From positions 1 through 64,000 of the forward strand of contig CACZVM010000003.1 of the NCBI GenBank assembly GCA_902784585.1: 64,000 nt of DNA. The letters run 5' to 3'. Positions within the stretch are counted from its first letter, which is position 1, and each line of letters opens with the position of its first letter. Below are positions 53,240 through 61,539 of the stretch, piece by piece. The DNA comes from an uncultured Bacteroidales bacterium. GTDB lineage: Bacteria > Bacteroidota > Bacteroidia > Bacteroidales > Paludibacteraceae. Both the position numbers and the translations under genes were made by a program. The notes under the pieces were generated by a model, which did not search any database, was not told where the DNA came from, and saw nothing but the letters and a program-made list of their open reading frames with translations.

Positions 53240-54097
53240 ATTACGCCCCCACTTCCATCTGTTGTGGGTCCAGAGCCATAGTTCGGGTTGAGCGAGTATG
53301 TTCTTCTCCAATGCCGTGGCATATGCCCGCGTGATCTCGCCTTCCTGCGTAGCTTTCGGATCGGTTGTCAGTGTCTGCATATCCACGTGATAATACCCTT
53401 TGGCTGTCCGCGTGACAAATGCATAGTAAACCGGATAACCGAACTTACGGGCCAGCACTTCTCCTCCGTCCAACCAACCGGTCTCCTGATGCAGGAACGT
53501 CGTCCATGTGCGTGTTACCTCCGGTCGCGGTTTCTGATCGCTCAGCAGACCTACCGTCACGGGCTTCTTCTCTGCGCGATAACGGATCAACTCCCTTAGT
53601 ATGCGCTGTTTCTCTACGCACACACCGCCTCGTTCGGCACGGATAGCGAGCATCAGTCGGTCAAACGACTTGCTCTTCAGCTGACGATAGACATTCATCT
53701 CCGTCACCTCCGGACTCAACCACTGCTGCACACTGGCCAACCATTCCCAGTTGCCGAAATGCGCGAGCGTGAAGATGGCTCCTCCGTGCAGCGCCACCTG
53801 TCGGTTGATCTCATCCATATGCTCGAATACCACGCGTCGGCGCATCTCCTCGTCTGAGCAATGCAGTCCGTAGATACTCTCTACGATCGTATAGCAGAAC
53901 TGCCGATACGCGCCGCGGGCGATAGTCCGTCGTTCTTGTTCGCTCTTCTCCGGAAAGGCCAACTTCAGGTTCTTCTCAGCCACCTTCCTCCTATAGCGCA
54001 ACACATAATACATCAGCGGGTAGAGCAATCTATCCGCCAACCAATGGTGTACGCCCAAAGGCAAACGACTCAGACAAGAAGCGACCAAGCGTAGCAT
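53222..54097 (-). CDS. Lysophospholipid/lipid A acyltransferase (LpxL/HtrB-like)
   Basis: A 291-residue acyltransferase with the HxxxxE motif in LAHFGNWEWL, YRQLKSKSFDRLML and the conserved DQKPRP and FLHQETGW region, typical of LpxL/HtrB late acyltransferases of lipid A. ATG 54097 is used; a TTG two codons upstream is also possible. The start overlaps the cdsA 3' end by 28 nt. The final residues come from a heptad repeat. Confidence 0.9.
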   Translation of the reverse strand: MLRLVASCLSRLPLGVHHWLADRLLYPLMYYVLRYRRKVAEKNLKLAFPEKSEQERRTIARGAYRQFCYTIVESIYGLHCSDEEMRRRVVFEHMDEINRQVALHGGAIFTLAHFGNWEWLASVQQWLSPEVTEMNVYRQLKSKSFDRLMLAIRAERGGVCVEKQRILRELIRYRAEKKPVTVGLLSDQKPRPEVTRTWTTFLHQETGWLDGGEVLARKFGYPVYYAFVTRTAKGYYHVDMQTLTTDPKATQEGEITRAYATALEKNILAQPELWLWTHNRWKWGRNVNGNW

Positions 54098-54921
54098 AGC
54101 CAACTGAAGAGTGTCACGATAGGAGCAGCCAGCAACATACTGTCAAAACGATCCAAGACGCCACCGTGTCCAGGCAGAAAACGGCCGGAGTCTTTCACTC
54201 CGATGGTACGTTTCATCAGACTTTCCATCAAGTCGCCAAGCGTACCAAATCCGCCCGCCAGCAATGCGAAGAGGGTAATAACAAAATCTTTGTAATTGTT
54301 CGCAACTATTTTATCAAACCATCCAAAGCGGTGCATGATATAGGCTGCACCTATAGCAAAAGCGATACCACCGAACAATCCTTCCCAGCTTTTCTTCGGG
54401 CTCACGCGCGGGAACATCTTATGATTACCGCCTTTCTGTTTAGCAGTGAGACTACCGACGCAATAGGCGCCCGTGTCGTTCACCCAGATCAGGACGAACA
54501 GCGCCAGCAGCAACCATTTGTCCAAATAGAACAGGGCAATCATAGAGGCGAAAGGTACAGCAATCATCGATTGACCGATGAGGATCGTGCCCCAATTAGC
54601 AATCGGATTATCCGCCTTGCGCCAGAGCTCAAAAATCAGCGTAATAATAAGGAGCACCAGATAGGCCGCCAGAAAAGGCATACCGTACTGCCAAAAAATG
54701 CCGGTGATGCCTGCACCCAAAACTAGCAAGCATGCACAAAAGTCGCACAGTACATCCGACCCGTTTCGCGGGTGGAGAAGACGGTTGAACTCACGCACTG
54801 CCAGCACGGCCATCAGGGGAGCCAATGCAACAAACAGGATTTCATGCTCCTCAAGGATACTTGTGATAATAACTGCCACATAAACCGCACCGCTCAGCGT
54901 GCGTTTCCAGAATTCACTCAT
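54070..54921 (-). CDS. cdsA: Phosphatidate cytidylyltransferase
   Basis: A 283-residue integral membrane enzyme that makes CDP-diacylglycerol for phospholipid synthesis. About eight membrane helices; signature region SLTAKQKGGNHKMFPRVSPK and KRTIGVKDSGRFLPGHGGVL-DRFDS near the C terminus. The start at MSEFWKRTLSG is chosen because the longer frame covers the promoter. First of three minus-strand genes for lipids and glycans. Confidence 0.94.
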   Translation of the reverse strand: MSEFWKRTLSGAVYVAVIITSILEEHEILFVALAPLMAVLAVREFNRLLHPRNGSDVLCDFCACLLVLGAGITGIFWQYGMPFLAAYLVLLIITLIFELWRKADNPIANWGTILIGQSMIAVPFASMIALFYLDKWLLLALFVLIWVNDTGAYCVGSLTAKQKGGNHKMFPRVSPKKSWEGLFGGIAFAIGAAYIMHRFGWFDKIVANNYKDFVITLFALLAGGFGTLGDLMESLMKRTIGVKDSGRFLPGHGGVLDRFDSMLLAAPIVTLFSWLCYAWSLLV

Positions 54922-54941
54922 TGTTGTATAAATTTTGCCTG

Positions 54942-54989
54942 CAAAATTACAACAATTTTTGCACATATGCAAATAAATTCGTATCTTTG
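54942..54989. promoter_or_regulatory. Divergent promoter pair for cdsA and the 117-residue protein gene
   Basis: Rightward: TTTG 54958-54961 and TATCTTTG 54982-54989. Leftward: TTTG 54973-54970 and TAATTTTG 54949-54942. Both spacers are 20 nt. The two -33 boxes form the inverted repeat TTTGCA-N4-TGCAAA. Confidence 0.8.
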
Positions 54990-55008
54990 CACAAAATTTG
55001 AAAACATT

Positions 55009-55362
55009 ATGGAAAACAACACGATCGAACTGGCCCTCATGGAGCCGGATGAAAGAGAACTCGTACAATTCATCCTCGATGCCATTCCGGCAGAGGACTG
55101 CAAAGGTCTCACGGCCGATGATGTACTACTGGTGCTTGACCTGATGGACGATTATCTGGCAGAGCAGGGACTGCTGAAGGAAGATGAAACTACCGGTGAG
55201 GCAGAGTACCTGGACGGAGAAGTTGACGAGACCGAACAGATGCAATACGTAGCACAAGCCTGCAAGGAAGAAGGGAGAAATATCTCGTTGGTGCAAATCC
55301 AGCTGATCATGGACGCAGAATTGCAGTTCGGCATCCAAAAAGGTTACTACGAGGAGGACTAA
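55009..55362 (+). CDS. Acidic cytoplasmic protein of unknown function
   Basis: A 117-residue, strongly acidic protein that begins 20 nt after its promoter. It is rich in Glu and Asp and predicted to be helical (VLLVLDLMDDYLAEQ, IQLIMDAELQFGIQKGY). No signal peptide or known motif. The frame could be read back to 54772 but that would run antisense to cdsA and through the promoter. Gene and terminator form one unit. Confidence 0.8.
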   Translation: MENNTIELALMEPDERELVQFILDAIPAEDCKGLTADDVLLVLDLMDDYLAEQGLLKEDETTGEAEYLDGEVDETEQMQYVAQACKEEGRNISLVQIQLIMDAELQFGIQKGYYEED

Positions 55363-55421
55363 CAAATGTGAATGCTCACTTCGGGCAACATTTTCACAAA
55401 ATTTGTTTACACAAATAACAG

Positions 55422-55452
55422 CAAACGGCAAGAATTATCCTCTTGCCGTTTG
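55422..55452 (+). terminator. Terminator after the acidic protein gene
   Basis: Strong stem CAAACGGCAAGA/TCTTGCCGTTTG with a short loop, about 60 nt after the stop; the T-run is poor, so it may act on either strand. Confidence 0.7.
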
Positions 55453-55898
55453 TTGTATCTGCCTTAGAGAGTAGGGGAGCAGCCTGCTGTCTGCTATTTG
55501 CGTTCCTGCTGATCCACCGGCAGGGTAGTATATGTGCCGTAAGCAGAAATACGCATATATAGAATTCGTAACTCATTGTAAGCCAATCTGCTATAGTTTT
55601 ACTTAAAACTGAATTATAAGGTATATTTTGCAAATACAGAATATGCGCAAAAATGCCATATTGTACGTTTTAAAATTATTGTAACTCGCAGAAACTCTGC
55701 AACTTATATATTTTATATAAAGAAAAATACCAACGCCATGCCGCCTATGTTGCGGGCGGGAGAATAGGAGGCGGCTGAACTGCGGTAGCAGGAGAGTGGT
55801 AGTTGTGACAAAAACAGCTGTTAATATTCTATTTCACAAATCAATACTTACAATACACACATGTGAATGAAAGAATTTAACAAAAATCTTCATAAACA
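55453..55898. other. Non-coding spacer with a GC-rich hairpin
   Basis: No gene is found. 55739-55775 can fold as GCCGCCTAT against ATAGGAGGCGGC with a GC-rich loop, standing out in AT-rich surroundings. 55470-55520 has further short inverted repeats around AGCAG/CTGCT. Confidence 0.5.
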
Positions 55899-55930
55899 TT
55901 TGTGTATTTCACATTTTTTGTGTACCTTTG
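55899..55930 (+). promoter_or_regulatory. Promoter of the XRE regulator gene
   Basis: TTTG 55899-55902 and TACCTTTG 55923-55930, spacer 20 nt, followed by CAGCG; the gene starts 29 nt further on. A TTTCAC/GTGAAA-like half-site pair lies upstream and could be autoregulated. Confidence 0.8.
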
Positions 55931-55959
55931 CAGCGGATTTTTAAACACATTGGTAAATT

Positions 55960-56340
55960 ATGAGTGACAGAGAGCGTATAGAAAAGCTGATAGAGGCATT
56001 AGGCATATCGGCACGTCAGTTTGCAGACGAAATACGTGTTCAACCCAGCACGATCAGTAATATGATGGTAGGACGTAATAATCCCAGTCTGGATGTGATG
56101 AAGCGTATATTGTTGCGTTACCCCGGTTTGAACTCCGAATGGTTGATTGCAGGTCGTGGCGATATGTGGCGTGAGGGCCAGATGCCTGCTGATGTGCTGT
56201 TGCCCATGGTGGAAGAAGAGGAGAAGCCGGAAGAGCCAAAAGAAGAGCCGCAGCCTGCAGCTGCAGCTCCTCAGAAGCAGATACGTTGTATCATGGTGTA
56301 TTACACGGATGGAACGTATGAAGAGTATTCAAGGAACTGA
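55960..56340 (+). CDS. XRE-type helix-turn-helix regulator
   Basis: A 126-residue DNA-binding protein. HTH_XRE lies at about 5-60 (LIEALGISARQFADEI ... QPSTISNMMVGRNNPSL) and is followed by NSEWLIAGRGDMW, a turn shared with phage repressor-like regulators of Bacteroidota. An acidic Pro/Glu/Ala-rich linker (about 82-108) precedes a short C-terminal strand (IRCIMVYYTDGTYEEY). No nearby target operon or prophage is seen. Confidence 0.9.
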   Translation: MSDRERIEKLIEALGISARQFADEIRVQPSTISNMMVGRNNPSLDVMKRILLRYPGLNSEWLIAGRGDMWREGQMPADVLLPMVEEEEKPEEPKEEPQPAAAAPQKQIRCIMVYYTDGTYEEYSRN

Positions 56341-56380
56341 TGAACCCTGATGAGTGATTATTAATTGCTGATTGGTATAT

Positions 56381-56413
56381 AGAAAAGGCGCTGCTTATTG
56401 CAGTGCCTTTTCT
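56381..56413. terminator. Convergent terminator of the regulator and lon
   Basis: AGAAAAGGC-CTGC/GCAG-GCCTTTTCT near-perfect hairpin; works on both strands and covers the lon stop codon. Confidence 0.93.
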
Positions 56414-58779
56414 AATACCTCGCTGATATCGTGTACAAAGTGCAGTTTCAGGCCTTTAAGATAGATATCGTTGATTTCTGATACATCCTTGCGGTTGTCC
56501 TCACAGAGGATGATGTCGGTAACACCTGCTCGTTTAGCCGCGAGCAGTTTTTCCTTCACTCCTCCGATAGGCAGTACCTTGCCGCGCAGCGTCATCTCTC
56601 CGGTCATCGCGATGCGTGGTTTGACGAGGCGATGGGTGAAGGCGCTGACGAGTGCTGTGGTCATCGTGATACCAGCAGAGGGACCATCTTTGGGGATAGC
56701 ACCTTCGGGTACATGTATATGTACGGCAGTCTTCTCGAAGACCTCGGGTTTGATACCCAGTTCTTTGGCATGTGCCTTGACGTAGCCTAAGGCAAGCGTG
56801 GCAGACTCCTTCATGACATCGCCGAGGTTACCCGTAAGGGTAAGGGTGGGGGCCTTGGTCGTAGAGAGGCTTGTCTCAATGAAGAGGATCTCTCCGCCCA
56901 CCTGTGTCCAGGCAAGACCTGTGACGACGCCTACATACTTGTTGGTTTCCCAACTGTCGCGACTGAAACGTGCCTGGCCCAGATAGCTGCGCAGATCATC
57001 GAGCGTGACGGATACGTTGTATTCCTGCTCGAGTGCCAACTTGGTATCCACCTTGCGGCAGATAGTGGCTATCTGACGTTCCAGACTGCGCACACCGGAT
57101 TCGCGCGTGTAATCCTCAATGATATGCGCGAGGATATCCTTTTTGAACTTCAGTTGCGAAGCTTTCAGCCCATGGTTGGCTAGTTCCTTGGGGATAAGAT
57201 GTCGCTTGGCGATTTCCTCTTTCTCCTCCTGTAGATAACCAGTCATCTCGATCAGTTCCATTCGGTCGAGTAGCGGACGCGGAACGGTCTCCAGGCTGTT
57301 GGCCGTGGCGATGAAGAGCACCCGGCTCAGGTCGTAATCAACATCCAAGTAGTTGTCATGGAAAGTACTGTTCTGTTCCGGATCGAGTACCTCGAGCAGT
57401 GCGGCCGTAGGATCACCCTTGTAGTCAGCACCTATCTTGTCGATCTCGTCGAGCACGAAGACAGGATTGGACGTACCGCATTTCTTGATATTATCGATGA
57501 TACGGCCGGGTAGGGCACCAATGTAGGTGCGACGATGGCCGCGTATCTCCGCCTCGTCGTGCAGACCGCCCAGCGAGACACGTGCATACTTGCGTCCGAG
57601 GGCCTCGGCTACGCTGCGTCCCAGGCTGGTCTTACCAACTCCCGGCGGGCCGTAGAGGCAGAGAATTGGAGTCTTGACGGGGTGAAGTTTTTTGTCTTTT
57701 TGGCTGCGAAGATTCAGCTGACGTTGTACGGCAAGGTATTCGACAATACGTTCCTTCACTTTATCCAATCCGAAGTGATCGCGGTTGAGTACCTCTTGAG
57801 CGTGCGTCATGTCGTAGTTATCCTCGGAATAGATGCCCCACGGCAGGTCGAGCAGGGTGTTGAGATAGTCGAGCTGGGTGGAGTAGTCCGGTGCAAAAAT
57901 ATGCATGTTCTCCAGGCGTTTGAGTTCCTTGTTGAAGGTCTCTTCAACGGCCTTTGACCACTGCTTTTCTTGTGCGCGTTCACGCAGTTCTTTCACTTTC
58001 TGCGCGCCCGGATCGGAGTCTCCTCCAAGGTCCTTTTTGATAGTCTCCAATTCTTTCTGGAGGAAGTACTCACGTTGCTGCTTGTCGATGGACTCATGCG
58101 TACGGCGAAGGATATCCTCCTTGATCGTCAGCTCCTCCAGATCTTTCTCCAGTATGGTCAATAGTGCGTTGGCCCGTTCGGTGAGGTCGTGTATCTCGAG
58201 CAGGCCCTGGCGGGTCTCTGTGGACATCCGATAGATGCAGCAGACATAGTTGAGGAAGGATGGGGAAGAGGTAAGGTTCTTGAGCGAAGCCTGCAGTCCC
58301 GAATGGAAATCCGTAGAGGTATTCTCCATTTTGGGCAATATATCAAGCAGCGTTTCGCGGATGGTATCCACCACGCCCTTGAACTGCTTGTCGGTCTTGA
58401 GCGGCATATGTTCGTCCATAGCCATGGCATTGGCCATCATCACACCGTCTTCTACGACCAAATCCGTTGCCTGTACGCGGTGCATGCCCTCGAAGATGGT
58501 CATCATTGTGTCTTTACCCATTTCCGGCACAGGTATAATCTGTACGACACGTCCGAGCGTACCCAAGGTGTAGAGATCGTTCTCTGTAGGATTGGCAGCG
58601 TTGTTGTCCTTCTGCGTGAGGAGGAGAAGCGGTTCGTTGTTTTTCTCAGCCAGCTTGATCAGCTTCAGACTGCTTTTCTTGGAAACCGCTATAGGGAGTA
58701 GCACACCCGGAAAGAGTACCGTGTTCTTAACGGGTAGTACTTTGTAGAATTTTTGTTCTATCTGATAGTTATCTTCCAT
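56395..58779 (-). CDS. lon: ATP-dependent protease Lon
   Basis: A 794-residue AAA+ serine protease that degrades misfolded and regulatory proteins. N-terminal substrate domain (about 10-205), coiled region (about 210-300), AAA+ module with Walker [12 protein letters not shown] and Walker [13 protein letters not shown], and protease domain with catalytic Ser in PKDGPSAGI and Lys in [11 protein letters not shown]. Length is standard. No clear promoter of the usual type was found upstream; the 220-bp gap there holds a 42-bp tandem duplication. Confidence 0.97.
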   Translation of the reverse strand: MEDNYQIEQKFYKVLPVKNTVLFPGVLLPIAVSKKSSLKLIKLAEKNNEPLLLLTQKDNNAANPTENDLYTLGTLGRVVQIIPVPEMGKDTMMTIFEGMHRVQATDLVVEDGVMMANAMAMDEHMPLKTDKQFKGVVDTIRETLLDILPKMENTSTDFHSGLQASLKNLTSSPSFLNYVCCIYRMSTETRQGLLEIHDLTERANALLTILEKDLEELTIKEDILRRTHESIDKQQREYFLQKELETIKKDLGGDSDPGAQKVKELRERAQEKQWSKAVEETFNKELKRLENMHIFAPDYSTQLDYLNTLLDLPWGIYSEDNYDMTHAQEVLNRDHFGLDKVKERIVEYLAVQRQLNLRSQKDKKLHPVKTPILCLYGPPGVGKTSLGRSVAEALGRKYARVSLGGLHDEAEIRGHRRTYIGALPGRIIDNIKKCGTSNPVFVLDEIDKIGADYKGDPTAALLEVLDPEQNSTFHDNYLDVDYDLSRVLFIATANSLETVPRPLLDRMELIEMTGYLQEEKEEIAKRHLIPKELANHGLKASQLKFKKDILAHIIEDYTRESGVRSLERQIATICRKVDTKLALEQEYNVSVTLDDLRSYLGQARFSRDSWETNKYVGVVTGLAWTQVGGEILFIETSLSTTKAPTLTLTGNLGDVMKESATLALGYVKAHAKELGIKPEVFEKTAVHIHVPEGAIPKDGPSAGITMTTALVSAFTHRLVKPRIAMTGEMTLRGKVLPIGGVKEKLLAAKRAGVTDIILCEDNRKDVSEINDIYLKGLKLHFVHDISEVLEKALQ

Positions 58780-58910
58780 ACAAATAAATATGCTATTTTA
58801 CATAATCATGATTAGATTCCACTTGGTATAATTCTTTACACTATATGAAGTTACAATTATTATGCCATGGATGAGATTGTCAGTATGGATGTCAGTAATC
58901 AATAAAAATA

Positions 58911-58994
58911 TTTCGTGTTATTAATAAAATAATTTCTAGTTATCAATATAAATTTCGTGTTATTAATAAAATAATTTCTAGTTATCAATATAAA
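58911..58994. repeat. Perfect tandem duplication of a 42-bp unit
   Basis: The AT-rich unit at 58911-58952 is repeated without change at 58953-58994. It lies upstream of lon and at the 3' side of the gene at 59000, whose stop codon is just beyond it. The rest of 58780-58910 shows nothing recognisable. Confidence 0.95.
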
Positions 58995-58999
58995 TATAA

Positions 59000-59491
59000 T
59001 TATTTATGAGAAGATTTATTTCGAATAAGCGCTTGGATGAAATTGTCGAGTTTGAGGTATTGCTTACGGCGCAATGTGGTTGCACCAGGTTTCAGTTTCT
59101 TCTCAAGCGGCGCTTCCGGATCCGGTTGTTTGAACTGTGCGTAAAAACGCGTGCGGTAAGATTCGAGTTGCCGGCGCAGCTCAGCGACGTGTGCGCGTTG
59201 TTCTGCAGTCATGGCATTGAGTTCGTCATCCGTATAACTCTCAGAGCGGATGATTTCTGAGGCAAGACGCTTGGAATCTGTAAAAGCATTAATATTAGCC
59301 AGTTCGGCATCTTTGGGCGGATTCTTCTCATAATCACGCGGATGGACGATCTTGTAAGACTCTTGTACGCCTTCTCGGAGCACTGCACCGTTAGGCGCAC
59401 GATAATTCTTCTTGCGCATGACAACACCGCTGCCTTTTTCTAATTCACCCTTCATGTTTTTTACGGGTGCATAAAACTCAATTTGGCTCAT
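59000..59491 (-). CDS. Charged protein of unknown function
   Basis: A 163-residue soluble protein rich in Lys, Arg and Glu, with VVMRKKNYRAPNGAVLREGV, YEKNPPKDAELANINAF and a long helix (about 90-125: MTAEQRAHVAELRRQLESYR). I do not recognise a family. No signal peptide. It is flanked by unusual repeats on both sides: the 42-bp duplication after it and the 11-bp repeats upstream. Confidence 0.75.
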   Translation of the reverse strand: MSQIEFYAPVKNMKGELEKGSGVVMRKKNYRAPNGAVLREGVQESYKIVHPRDYEKNPPKDAELANINAFTDSKRLASEIIRSESYTDDELNAMTAEQRAHVAELRRQLESYRTRFYAQFKQPDPEAPLEKKLKPGATTLRRKQYLKLDNFIQALIRNKSSHK

Positions 59492-59607
59492 AGTATGGCA
59501 TGATTTTTGCAGTATATACTACGTATATACTATATACGTTCTTTATTTCTGCCATTTTGGCAGTTCCATTCATTTTTCTTAGTCTGACAGAGGCTGAATA
59601 TCCCAGC

Positions 59608-59650
59608 AATCACTCAGTAATCACCCCGTAATCACCCTGTAATCACCCCC
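59608..59650 (-). repeat. Four tandem 11-bp units, reverse of those at 3937
   Basis: AATCACTCAGT, AATCACCCCGT, AATCACCCTGT and AATCACCCCC; on the minus strand these read GGGTGATTACN. The flank to 59500 also holds a hairpin CTGCCA-TTT-TGGCAG and a palindromic GTATATAC stretch. Confidence 0.9.
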
Positions 59651-59672
59651 TTTTGTCTCGTTTTTGTCTTAT

Positions 59673-59700
59673 AAAAACCTCGATATTAGTCGAGGTTTTT
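59673..59700 (-). terminator. Terminator of the rubredoxin gene
   Basis: AAAAACCTCG/CGAGGTTTTT hairpin with an eight-base loop, 24 bp downstream of the rubredoxin stop. Confidence 0.92.
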
Positions 59701-59723
59701 AAGGATGAGATAATAGGTGAATA

Positions 59724-59858
59724 TTAAGCTTCGGAGAACTGGTCCTTCCCTACTCCACAGATGGGACATACCCAATCTTCAGGGAGTTCGTTGAACGCTT
59801 TGCCTTCTGCGCTGGGGTCGTATTCGTACCCGCAGACGTCACAAATGTACTTTGCCAT
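59724..59858 (-). CDS. Rubredoxin
   Basis: A 44-residue iron-binding electron carrier, found by translating the short frame directly: it starts [18 protein letters not shown] and ends [16 protein letters not shown]. The two CxxC pairs (Cys6/9 and Cys35/38 roughly) hold the Fe(SCys)4 centre. It is slightly shorter than the usual 52-54. It has its own promoter and terminator, so it is a one-gene unit. It may supply electrons to the reverse rubrerythrin (24987) or other peroxide-reducing enzymes. Confidence 0.96.
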   Translation of the reverse strand: MAKYICDVCGYEYDPSAEGKAFNELPEDWVCPICGVGKDQFSEA

Positions 59859-59895
59859 AGGTGTTAATAATTTAAGGTGAATAAGTTATCGAGCG

Positions 59896-59927
59896 CAAAG
59901 GTACAACATATTTTTGACATATGCAAA
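59896..59927 (-). promoter_or_regulatory. Promoter of the rubredoxin gene
   Basis: Minus strand TTTGCATATGTC (from 59927) and TACCTTTG (59903-59896), spacer 20 nt; a consensus example of the extended -33 box. Confidence 0.88.
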
Positions 59928-59954
59928 TTTTGGATGTGATTTTGGTCAAAAACT

Positions 59955-60146
59955 TTACTTATTTTTCCTAAGTTTAGCGCCAAGAACAAGTCCATTGGTG
60001 ACGGCTAAGAGGATGGCAATCAGGTCATCAATCCATCCGATAACCGGCACAGCTTCCGGAACAATATCCACCGGAATAAGGACGTAAATCAGAGCAATCA
60101 ACGCCCCTATTCCGATGTTCAGTTTGTATTTGGTAGCTTTCTGCAT
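59955..60146 (-). CDS. YkvA-like DUF1232 membrane protein
   Basis: A 63-residue protein with PVDIVPEAVPVIGWIDDLIAIL, the family signature (usual form PIDLIPDFIPVIGYLDD), and two hydrophobic segments. Function unknown. It follows the DUF4234-like gene by 16 bp, sharing its promoter. Confidence 0.9.
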   Translation of the reverse strand: MQKATKYKLNIGIGALIALIYVLIPVDIVPEAVPVIGWIDDLIAILLAVTNGLVLGAKLRKNK

Positions 60147-60162
60147 GTTTTGACAGAAAGAA

Positions 60163-60537
60163 TTATCCTTTCTGATTGTAATCTTCGTTGATAAGGTTCA
60201 TCGCCTTCATGCGCTTGTGGATATATACGTAAGCAAGCGAACCGAAGGCATAATCGATATTACGACGTGCAAGCTCATAGTCCATGCGATCGGACGTGCG
60301 GTGGTACCAGACAAAAGTAGCAATACCGAAAGTCAACCATGAGAGAAGGAAGAAAATCAGGCAGAAATGCATCGTGTGACGGCCATCATGGGGCGAGGCT
60401 ACCATGTTCAGTTCTTCACCGATATGAGATTCGACGATTAATGGATAGATACCCAAAGTGATGAATCCCAAAAAGATCATTTTCAGAAGTCCGCGCGAAG
60501 TTCTTAACTTAAATGCGGGTGCGTTTGTAGTTGCCAT
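60163..60537 (-). CDS. DUF4234-like small membrane protein
   Basis: A 124-residue protein starting at MATTNAPAFKLRTSRG; the longer frame crosses the promoter. It has two to three membrane helices, with GLLKMIFLGFITLGIYPLIV and LLSWLTFGIATFVWYHRT, close to the DUF4234 pattern of short TlGIY helices. Function unknown. Confidence 0.75.
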   Translation of the reverse strand: MATTNAPAFKLRTSRGLLKMIFLGFITLGIYPLIVESHIGEELNMVASPHDGRHTMHFCLIFFLLSWLTFGIATFVWYHRTSDRMDYELARRNIDYAFGSLAYVYIHKRMKAMNLINEDYNQKG

Positions 60538-60577
60538 AGTAAAAATATGATTTAAGTGTTTATTTAATATCGCGGTG

Positions 60578-60609
60578 CAAAGATACAACAAAAAAATGAG
60601 ATATGCAAA
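60578..60609 (-). promoter_or_regulatory. Promoter of the DUF4234/DUF1232 pair
   Basis: Minus strand TTTGCATATCTC (from 60609) and TATCTTTG (60585-60578), spacer 20 nt. Confidence 0.82.
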
Positions 60610-60646
60610 TAAAAACAGGAAATCTAATGATTTTTCAGAATGGCAC

Positions 60647-60679
60647 AAAAAAGGGCGAAGCTGTGCCCCACCCTGAATG
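60647..60679 (-). terminator. Terminator of the WG-like gene, twin copy 1
   Basis: On the minus strand a GGGGCACAGCTTCGCCC hairpin followed by six T, directly after the stop. It is nearly the same as 61364-61395. Confidence 0.85.
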
Positions 60680-60680
60680 A

Positions 60681-61298
60681 TTATTTATCGATATATGTTA
60701 CATACGAGCCGCGGACACATTTCCACCTGCCGTCGTTGAGGAGCGTAATAGAATCGCCATAGACGCCAGATATCTTATCGCCATCACTATCCACTGCGTA
60801 CCAATAAGTGCCTTGTTTGATCAGGAAACAGCCGTTCCAAAAGATACGAGGATCCGCATCGGAATAGCAATCAACCTTGCGTCCGGAACAATGGTAGATA
60901 TCCCAATAACCGGCGCTGCGTTGAACCGTTACATATCCCCAAGGATAGTAGTAGATATAGTTGCCGTAGATGCCGCTGACGAGATCTCCGTCTTCATCGG
61001 CGAGATACCATGTATTGCTGCGTTTGACGCGGTAATATCCATTGTACAGCAGGTTGATCTCATCGCCGTAGAGGATGGACGAAGAACCGCGGTAGATATA
61101 GATCCTACTACCGGAAGTCTTGACATAACATCCGTTCCAGAGATCCTGGTAGTTGTCCGTACATGCGACGGATTTGCGCGTGGTTAGTTCGTAACCGGAG
61201 TCCTCAAACCATAAGTCATATTTGTCGGAAACGACGTACTGCGCGTGCATGGTCAAAGCGACCATCAGCGCCATCATAAAGGAATAGAATCGTTTCAT
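60681..61298 (-). CDS. Secreted WG-repeat-like protein
   Basis: A 205-residue secreted protein (signal peptide about 1-19, ending MHA). The mature part contains about four repeats of 30-40 residues built on WNGxYxV, WYxxDxDGDxxSGxYG, close to WG/KWG repeats, which form beta-sheet solenoids. Aromatic and Gly content is high. Role unknown; it has its own terminator and sits after the PKD lipoprotein gene. Confidence 0.7.
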   Translation of the reverse strand: MKRFYSFMMALMVALTMHAQYVVSDKYDLWFEDSGYELTTRKSVACTDNYQDLWNGCYVKTSGSRIYIYRGSSSILYGDEINLLYNGYYRVKRSNTWYLADEDGDLVSGIYGNYIYYYPWGYVTVQRSAGYWDIYHCSGRKVDCYSDADPRIFWNGCFLIKQGTYWYAVDSDGDKISGVYGDSITLLNDGRWKCVRGSYVTYIDK

Positions 61299-61363
61299 AG
61301 GGCTTTTCTTTTGAGCGTTCAACAATCCGTTTCCCCTTATGAACAATTATCGTGCCAAGAAAC

Positions 61364-61395
61364 AAAAAGGGCGAGGCAGTGCCCCACCCTGAATG
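61364..61395 (-). terminator. Twin copy 2 of the 60647 terminator
   Basis: The same GGGGCACTGCCTCGCCC-type hairpin plus T-run, sharing about 28 of 32 bases with copy 1, sits between the PKD and WG genes. Confidence 0.75.
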
Positions 61396-61465
61396 TTTTC
61401 ACAACGGAATAATCCTTATTGTGTATGTCATTCAAATGCTGGAAAAGGACATAGGACGAAATAAA

Positions 61466-61498
61466 CATCCCCTACTCTGCAGGTGAGAGTAAGGGATG
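61466..61498 (-). terminator. Terminator of the PKD lipoprotein gene
   Basis: CATCCCTTACTCT against AGAGTAGGGGATG, loop CACCTGC, followed by T-rich sequence on the minus strand. Confidence 0.82.
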
Positions 61499-61539
61499 AT
61501 CTTTTCGTTATGACGTTATGAGGTCATGACGAAGGATTA

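Noticed and set aside
54772-55008. N-terminal extension of the acidic protein
   Set aside because: Antisense to cdsA and crosses both divergent promoters.
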